Assembly (NCBI GenBank): GCA_023101725.1
Contig: JALJCO010001044.1
Span: 1 to 64,000 of the forward strand
Source: Atherinomorus stipes
Taxonomy: Eukaryota; Chordata; Actinopteri; Atheriniformes; Atherinidae
DNA length: 64,000 nt
Direction of reading: 5' to 3'
The notes beneath the pieces were generated by a model. It did no database searches and was not told the DNA's origin. It was given only the letters and a program-made list of their open reading frames with translations. Shown piece after piece: positions 57,575 through 64,000 of this stretch. Position 1 is the first letter of the stretch. Each line of letters opens with the position of its first letter. The position numbers and the translations under genes were made by a program.

Positions 57575-58330
57575 AACTTTTAGTCAACTAAATGGAACTT
57601 TGGAGGCCCGTTGAGGGTCCCTCGTGGGTTTACAGAGAGAAACGGAGAGGAAAAAAAGATGGTCAGTGTTTGTGTTGCAAAAAAATCTGAAAAGTTAAAA
57701 CCAGGTCGTTTCTCAATATCATGCCAGTTTAAAAACATTTGATATAAACGCAGGTTACAAGAGGGTTTTATCTCTTTTTCTCCTTCCTGACCACGTTCTG
57801 CTGGTTTTCTACCCTCCGGTGTTCTCGAAGTGCAAATCATGACTTATAACTTTTTTTTTTTTTTTTACTTAACCACATCACTGGAGGGTGGTGTGGTCAT
57901 CTGTTGACCCAGCCTGCAACATTAACCGAAGTGGCACCTAAAATATGGATTCCTGTTGGACTTCGACCCAGGGACCCCCCCCCTCCCTTCCCCCCACACA
58001 TACACATCATAGGACCTTTTCAGACTGAAGCCTGCCAAAGAGCAAATCACTTTTATCTCCTCAAGTTATGAGTCATTTCTCAAATTGAAGCTAGTTGTTC
58101 CTTTAGGCCCCTGGAGGACCCTTGGATGTATTCTACCTTAGACAATCAATACCATCAACTCCTACCTCCTGTTTGTATGTTTTTAAATGGTTTTGTTTTC
58201 ATTTTCTGTCTTTGCCTTCATCTCAACTTTACTCAAAGTTCACTGTGCAGTTTGTGTCATTTTATGTCATACCCCACGATCAATTTGATGCTGAATAAAT
58301 GTTTTGGTATTTTACATAAATAAAGTTATT
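57575..58330 (+). other. 3' UTR of the Six gene
   Basis: Non-coding sequence from the stop to two AATAAA signals at 58294-58299 and 58319-58324. It includes a poly-T run near 57850. Confidence 0.7.
58294..58324 (+). terminator. Two polyadenylation signals of the Six gene
   Basis: Canonical AATAAA twice (58294-58299, 58319-58324), about 0.73 kb after the stop; a T/GT-rich stretch follows. Confidence 0.7.
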
Positions 58331-58344
58331 TAATATAAAGCTGT

Positions 58345-58905
58345 TGAACTATTATTTAATAACAGTGTGTGTGTGTTCCTGTACTTGCTACACTGTGAGA
58401 ACCATTTTGCGTGTTTAACCAGCAAAGTGAGGACATTTTTGCAAAGTGAGGACATTTTGGTCGGTCCTCACAAAAGAAAGACAAAGAAAAACCCGTTTTT
58501 GAGGGTCAAGATTAGGTTTCAGAGTTTAGGTTACAATAAGGCTTAGGTTAGGGTTAGGGCAAGGGTTAGGTTTAGGCAATCAGTTGTGGTGGTTATAGGG
58601 TTAGGCGCAGTGGTGTCCAAAGTCGGTCCTCAAGGGCCGCTGTCCTGACGGTTTTCCATGCCTCCTTGCACCAGCACAGCTGACTCAAATTAAATGAATC
58701 TAAAAACCTATGAATTTGAGTCAGGTGTGTGCTGGAGAAGGGAGACATGGAAAACCTGCAGGATTATGGCCCTCGAGGACCGGAGCTGGGCACCCCTGGT
58801 TTAGGGTAACGAGCTAGGGAATGCATAATGTCAATGAATGTCCCCACAAAGATAGATGTGCAAGGATGTGTGTGTGTGTATGTGTGTGCATGTGTGTGCA
58901 ATGAA
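58345..58905. repeat. Interspersed repeat with telomere-like TTAGGG tract
   Basis: Begins in a GT run with 'tcctgtacttgctac', has 'gtgaggacattt' twice (near 58429 and 58448), then degenerate (TTAGGG/TTAGGT)n at about 58530-58607 and resumes after the inserted MITE. It ends 'gtgcaaggatgtgtgtgtg', roughly complementary to the start. It resembles a widespread fish repeat, not a true telomere. Confidence 0.55.
58608..58798. mobile_element. hAT MITE, 191 bp, inserted in the TTAGGG-like tract
   Basis: CAGTGGTGTCC..GGTCCTCAAGGGCC on the left mirrors GGCCCTCGAGGACC..GGCACCCCTG on the right. The 8-bp flanks are GTTAGGCG and GTTTAGGG (6 of 8 identical). A relative lies at 37741-37854. Confidence 0.8.
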
Positions 58906-59670
58906 TAAGTCATTCATTGATGACAAGCTTTGCATTGTCACAAAAGTATCATAAACTAAAAATGTGAAAGTGATTACGCATGTATTTTTTATTTTTTGTT
59001 AAAAAGCTCCATCAAAGATATGCTTAGTGTTTACTTGCTAGTAGTAGTAGTAAACCCACTCAAAATAAGCTTACAAAGAATGGATAGCACAACAACTTAC
59101 CAAGATTCATAGTATCGGTAATGAGTTACATTTTACAGACATTAATGGCTGAAGCAAAACAAACATTACTTAATAGATTTCATCAAGTCCTCTGTTAAGT
59201 TTGGCCATTTTTAGCTGCTGTCTGAATTAAATTGGACTCCCTGCGTGAAGTTCCCGGCTCCTATATCCACTAAGTCTTTTATTCTAAGCATAGACAGTGT
59301 AGGATTTCTTTGCATCTTTAATGTTTAGGCAATTAAATCTAATTTATTAAACGTATACTAGAAAAAGATAGTGGTGTCACTTCCAAAGACAAAAAAATGC
59401 AATCCATTTTTGTAATTTGCTTACCTATAATGAGACTGCTTCCATCTGAAACGATTCATTGCGGTAAGAAAACCCAGCAGCACCACCCAGTGGATAAAAT
59501 AAAATGATTTGACAGGTCAGATAGAATTATTATGATTGTTTTATTACTTTTGAAGAAAATACTGATCTACTTCCAGTGATCAATCATCCTTTTTCTTTAG
59601 ACTTGCCATCAGGCTTCACGTAAATCTCGAGTCAGTGGATGAACTGATGAATAAATCTTTTTTTTCCCCC
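58906..59670. other. Non-coding spacer
   Basis: Nothing recognised. Confidence 0.4.
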
Positions 59671-59721
59671 TTCTTCTTCTTCTTCTTCTTCTTCTTCTTC
59701 TTCTTCTTCTTCTTCTTCTTT
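59671..59721. repeat. (TTC)n microsatellite
   Basis: About 17 TTC units; the purine strand is GAA. Confidence 0.97.
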
Positions 59722-60316
59722 CCTCCGCCGTAGGATGGGGTCACTGCACAGTCCTTAAGTTTCTCTGATTTTCGAGGAGCATTTGAACATAACATTGTTT
59801 GACGTCACAGCTTAGTGTCATCACGATGGCGTTGCGTCCTTTGCACCAGCAGGAGGCGCAATAGGTCAGGAAAGAAGATCAAGTTTTGCTACTCGACGGG
59901 TAGGTTGTGCATTTTGCCCCCACGTGCCTACTTTACCTGGAAATTATCGGTCGCCAAAAATTTAGAAATAACTGGTGACGTGTTTTCTCTTTTAAAAAAA
60001 AGAAAAGAAAGAAATCATGCAAGACACTTTACTGAGCTTAGGAGAAATTTGCCTTAGTAGACCTTAGTATAGCCTACTGTTTGAAATGAGCTTTGTTTTT
60101 GTTTGTTTGTTTGTTTTAGTTATTTTGTTAGATTTGTTTTCGTTTGTATGTTGGTTATACTAAACAAATATAACGTTTAATTCAATTTGACAAAAGGTTC
60201 TTTGCAATATATATTTTAACAAACTGGAGATCTTCATTATTACTGTTGTTTTAGTGTAGGCTATATGAGTAGGTTACGCTTACTTGAGTGAAATTTTGTC
60301 ATAGATAGACAAAAAA

Positions 60317-60319
<3 letters not shown>

Positions 60320-60390
<71 letters not shown>

Positions 60391-60935
60391 TACTACAGGT
60401 GCACACATGAACAAATTTCATTGCAAGCAGCTCAGATAGCAGCGCATATGGCATAAGTACTTAAATTGAAAATGAAAGTGTCTTAATAAACAGTAAAAAG
60501 TATTAAAAAAAACATACAGTTGACAGTAATACTAAGGTCATAAAGTATAAGGATACTGTTCTGGGTTACTGTGCTGAAATTTGCACTGGATTATTGCACC
60601 ATCCTTAAACCCAGAGAACAGACTATTTGCATTTCAGAAGTCTTATGGTTTGAGGGATGAAGCTGTTGTTATTCTGCACCTCAGGCTGCGGTCCGTCCTG
60701 CCAGAGGCCAGTAGAGGAACTGTCTCTGAACCACTGATGTGGATGTCTACAGTTTCTGATGATGTTTTTACTCATGGCAGACAGTGTTTGGTAACCATGT
60801 CCTCGATGGGAGGAAGAGAAGTCCCTATAATCTCTGCCATCCTCATCACTCTCTGGAGACCTTTCCAGTCTGCAGCTGAACATCTGCCACACCATACAGA
60901 GATGCTGCTGGTCAGTGTACTCTGTCTCTACAGTT
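60320..60935 (-). pseudogene. LINE 3' end (Rex1/CR1-like C-terminus with GATA-type tail)
   Basis: On the minus strand 60895-60623 encodes a decayed LINE C-terminus. Blocks resembling LxSGRTDRSLRCR and NNNSFIPQTIRLL, the terminal region of fish Rex1/CR1-group ORF2, occur in neighbouring frames. A short 3' UTR follows and ends in a (TATC)n tail (60390-60320). It is a 5'-truncated, dead insertion whose tail has expanded into a microsatellite of about 18 units. Confidence 0.65.
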
Positions 60936-61195
60936 AAAAGTGACTGTATTTATGCTGTGGTACTACTAATTTAGCATTTTGAATTTAAAATAAATGATCT
61001 GACTACATTTTCTACCTCTGGCTACTCATGATGGAGTAACTGGTGGAAAAATCTTACAATTTATAAGTTTAATTGGCAATGTGTCAGCAGCACCATTGAA
61101 GAGTTGGGAAGAGGTTGAATATTTCATAAGTCAATATGGAAACGAGTCAATAAAAATGACCAGAGAAAAATGCATGACAGATATTGCATTATTAT

Positions 61196-61271
61196 ATATT
61201 TTATTTTATTTTATTTTATTTTATTTTATTTTATTTTATTTTATTTTATTTTATTTTATTTTATTTTATTT
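61196..61271. repeat. (TTTTA)n pentanucleotide repeat
   Basis: About 15 regular units. The open frame through it is not a gene. Confidence 0.97.
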
Positions 61272-61896
61272 ACTTTTCAAGGCTGACTTTGACTTCATTA
61301 AGCTCAGGGAGACATTTGAGAAAACAACTGGTTGCTTCCCTGAAACTCCCATGAAATTGTCAAATGAATCCAAACTTGAAATTCTTTTAAAAAAAATATT
61401 GTGTAATCCAGACTAGAGGAGAGGACTCATCAGGATTTCTGCCAGCATACAAATCAAAAACCAGCATCAGTGATAGCATGTGGGTGCATTAGAGCACATG
61501 GCCTGCATATCTGTGCTGTCGTACCAGCAGGTTTCAGAGCAGCATCCTGCACTCTACCATCCACACAACAGCTTTTTCAGAGAAGGCCTTCAGAAAAAAA
61601 AAAAAAGCCACATCACATTCTGCATTTATTACAGCAACTACAGTCCAGATCTTAAATGTGTATACCTACATTCCAGACCTCTCGTTCACTGAATAAATTG
61701 CTGCATCTATGAAAATACGACAATAAAAATGTGTGTGAAGGAAAAAGACGACTGTTGTGCAACAGAGACCCCTATATGAAGCAATTACAGCATGAAAAGC
61801 ATTTTGCTCTTAAAACAAGTCCCTTGCTTCACAAAAGCCTAGAGTGTTGTAAAAAAAAAGGATGATGCAAGAAAGGGTTAAACATATAGAGACAGA
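61272..61896. other. Non-coding spacer
   Basis: No gene recognised. Confidence 0.4.
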
Positions 61897-62880
61897 ACTG
61901 TGCAAAAGTGTGGAGCCACACCATATTTCTTCATATATTGCGACAGACAAGATGCAGCGATGTCACGATGCATGTGTAAACATACAAACACGTATGAAAG
62001 ACAAGAACAGAATTATAACAAGCTTGTGAAAGTTCTTTGATGGTGTGGAAAGTGGATGGATGATGAAGGACTCTGATATCGACTTGATGTTATAAAAAGG
62101 GTTTATTACAAGAAGTCAAGCATCTAAAAGAAAAACAGATGCAGAATCTGGTGAACTTCTACAGCCGATAAAGAAATCCCATGAACCAACGATGAGCATC
62201 CCTTATACAATAAAATCTAACCTAAATGGTCTCCATTTGGAACTAATTAAGCTATGGAGGAGAGTGTGTAAGTAGGGAAACAGCAGAGACCTCACTTGAA
62301 CACTGATACTTTGTTTGACCGTCTTCTGACCCTTCTTTGACATGTTTTCTTGTAGTTCTCAAGGCTTTCCGAAGGATTTTCCACAGCTCTTCTTTGGATG
62401 TTGCTTGTTCTCTGTTCAAATGATCCATCACTGCTTCATTCATGTGGAGGTCCAGTTTCCGGAAAGAGTTCGTCTCTCCATAAAAAACTGTCGCCATATT
62501 TGTAGCCTCTTCCGCCTTCTTTTCTTGTTTCCTTTTCTTAAGAATGGATTCTTGACAAACCACTCTTACATGAGGCTTCAGTGGACCGTCGATAGATCAA
62601 CTGCAGGCCCAGATGTATTTCTCATGTTTCTTAAAAACATCCCTTTCAGATGCTGTTTAACTGCAGCAGATACTTCACGAGGCCTCACGTTTTGTTTCTC
62701 ATTCACGTCCAGTTTCCTTTATTCTCTCTCTCTCTCTTTTTTTTTTCAGACACAGCACACAAAGCTGAGATATGTTAAGCTTTTGGATGATAGCAGTTTG
62801 GGAATCATCTTGATGCTGCAAAAGCACCATTTTCTGTCTTTCAAACAATGTTTTGTTTGTATTTTTGTAGGTACACCTTA
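61897..62880 (-). mobile_element. Degenerate Tc1/IS630-like relic
   Basis: 'gaactgtgcaaaagtgtggagcca' at 61897 resembles a Tc1-type terminus (gtgcaaaagtcttgagcca). The minus strand at about 62470-62280 reads MNEAVMDHLNREQATSKEELWKILRKA, a C-terminal transposase-like helix region with many stops upstream. The opposite terminus is missing. Assignment is tentative. Confidence 0.4.
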
Positions 62881-63430
62881 ATAGAGGGAAACAAATGATT
62901 TAATCTTTGCAACAGGATGCTAGTAGAAACAAAGTAAGGATCACTTTGAAAATGTTTTGTGTGTGTTAATTTGTCTGATATCAACAAAACGCGGGTTTAT
63001 CCCTTGTATTAAATGTTTTTGCTTCATAGGCTCATGTTAAGTGGCTCAACTGAGAAAAATACCACTGAAATAGTGAACTACTGGGACTGGACTGGAATAT
63101 TAACACCACTTTCAAAGATTTATAGAAAGTGTGACTGCTTGGAAACAAGATTTGTAGATAGACCGACAGACAGACAGGCAGGCTCAGGCTCTTCCTGCCT
63201 GTGTGTGAGGCTGTCTGTGACCATGCATAAGGACTGACTGATTGACTGGCTCTGTTGGCTGTCTGGCCATGACGCGCGCGCTCACACAAACACACGCCAC
63301 GCACGCACGCACACACACTCCATGCCTGCGGGTGAATTCCATCCGCCCTCTACGTCTCTTGAAAATACCTCTTCCATCTGAACACACACTCCCACATACA
63401 CACACAAACACAGAGTCTCTCTCTCTCTCA
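62881..63430. other. Non-coding, CA-rich approach to a CpG island
   Basis: GACA/GGCA repeats near 63160-63182 and CACAC/GCACGCAC runs at 63280-63320. Frames are low complexity. Confidence 0.5.
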
Positions 63431-64000
63431 TCCGGCGCAAGAGCCTAGCAGCGCGTGTGACGCGTTTTGCGCATTTCCTGCAGCTCGCGCTCACTGACGG
63501 ATTCAGGAGAGAGGGGACGGGAAGCGAGGGGCGCGCGCAAGTACCGAAAGGAAGAAAAAAAAAGGAGCCAACGACAAACACTGTGATGTGTTTGGGGTGC
63601 TCGTGAGCCCGAAAAACGACAGAATAAGGAGGCGGAAAGGTGTTGCTTTTCCGGGAGTACACGCAAATATCGCGGTGGCGTGAGGTCGCAGCGAGGAGAT
63701 TATCCCGGAGAGGAGCGAGCCGCGACGGGCTGGAAACGGAGCACCAATCCCGAATGGCTAGGCGCGGCTGCTCGCGCTCTCTCCCACCCTGACCCGGGAG
63801 AGACACACAAGGACCGTGGCGACGCTCCGGGACTTCAGCGCGAGCCACCCATCCTGACTCCCCCCCTCACTGCCGCTTGTATCCCGGCCTGTTTTCGCTG
63901 AAACGGGGATTTTCGCGTGGCGCACAGGAGCGAGCATAAACAAACAAGACAGCCGCTGAGAGGGAGAGTGGGCAGGCAGCTCTCAGGGCTGCGGGACCGC
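63431..64000. promoter_or_regulatory. CpG island, candidate promoter of a gene beyond the right edge
   Basis: A sharp rise in CpG (for example 'gcgcgtgtgacgcgttttgcgc', 'gaggggcgcgcgcaag', 'aatatcgcggtggcg') in a window that is otherwise CpG-poor. GC-boxes and purine-rich leader-like sequence are present, but no convincing start codon or exon. Orientation cannot be decided from this window. Confidence 0.5.

Noticed and set aside
58530..58610. True interstitial telomere or chromosome fusion point
   Set aside because: The TTAGGG units are degenerate and embedded in what looks like an interspersed repeat.
63282..63848. 188-codon minus-strand frame in the CpG island
   Set aside because: High GC makes stops rare; composition is Arg/Cys/Val low complexity and no domain was recognised.

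Overview
The window is genomic DNA from a ray-finned fish, most likely a percomorph teleost. The evidence is two recognisable vertebrate genes with teleost-type introns, and a dense load of Tc1, hAT, LINE and tRNA-SINE relics of the kinds common in teleost genomes. I cannot name the species. Almost all open reading frames over 60 codons in the window are chance frames in repeats or microsatellites.

Two real protein-coding genes are supported, both on the + strand. (1) A PPM1A/B-type metal-dependent Ser/Thr phosphatase (ppm1b-like) is coded by exons at 17269-18099, 23278-23395, 24252-24363, 25048-25105 and 27426-27776 (489 aa). An alternative last coding exon at 32039-32068 would replace the 116-residue acidic/proline-rich tail with nine residues ending DDPW (382 aa). 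(2) A two-exon Six3/6-class homeobox gene lies at 56195-56889 and 57436-57574 (277 aa). Its divergent N-terminus and very short C-terminal tail fit the teleost six7 gene best. Linkage of a PPM1 gene to a Six3/6 gene parallels human PPM1B-SIX3, PPM1A-SIX6 and PPM1N-SIX5, so this looks like a retained piece of an old paralogon. The right edge (about 63430-64000) is CpG-rich and may be the promoter of a further gene outside the window.

Layout. 1-2400: a repeat family with diverged direct copies and a 3' block of GC-rich hairpins. 2400-7200: no gene, except a possible non-coding 5' exon/promoter of the phosphatase near 4400-4900. 7209-8831: a terminal-inverted-repeat transposon. 9621-10424: an inverted duplication beside long (AT)n tracts. 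10600-17000: hAT, SINE and mariner relics. 17269-33330: the phosphatase gene, with a three-layer nest of hAT-like elements in its first coding intron and a Tc1-type MITE in a later one. 33400-50000: a transposon graveyard. It holds an L2-type LINE split by a foldback element and hAT MITEs, an R4/Rex6-type LINE fragment beside a hAT-like element, a solo LTR inside a TIR element, and a Tc1 element split by a TTAA-flanked element. 50000-56100: mostly unique non-coding DNA with homeodomain-type motif clusters, a candidate regulatory region for the Six gene. 56195-58330: the Six gene. 58345-63400: repeats, including a telomere-like tract and a LINE 3' end.

The two genes are not known to act together. 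One is a cytoplasmic/nuclear protein phosphatase; the other is an eye and forebrain type transcription factor. No RNA gene other than a SINE-embedded tRNA-like promoter, no CRISPR array and no intact autonomous transposon was found.
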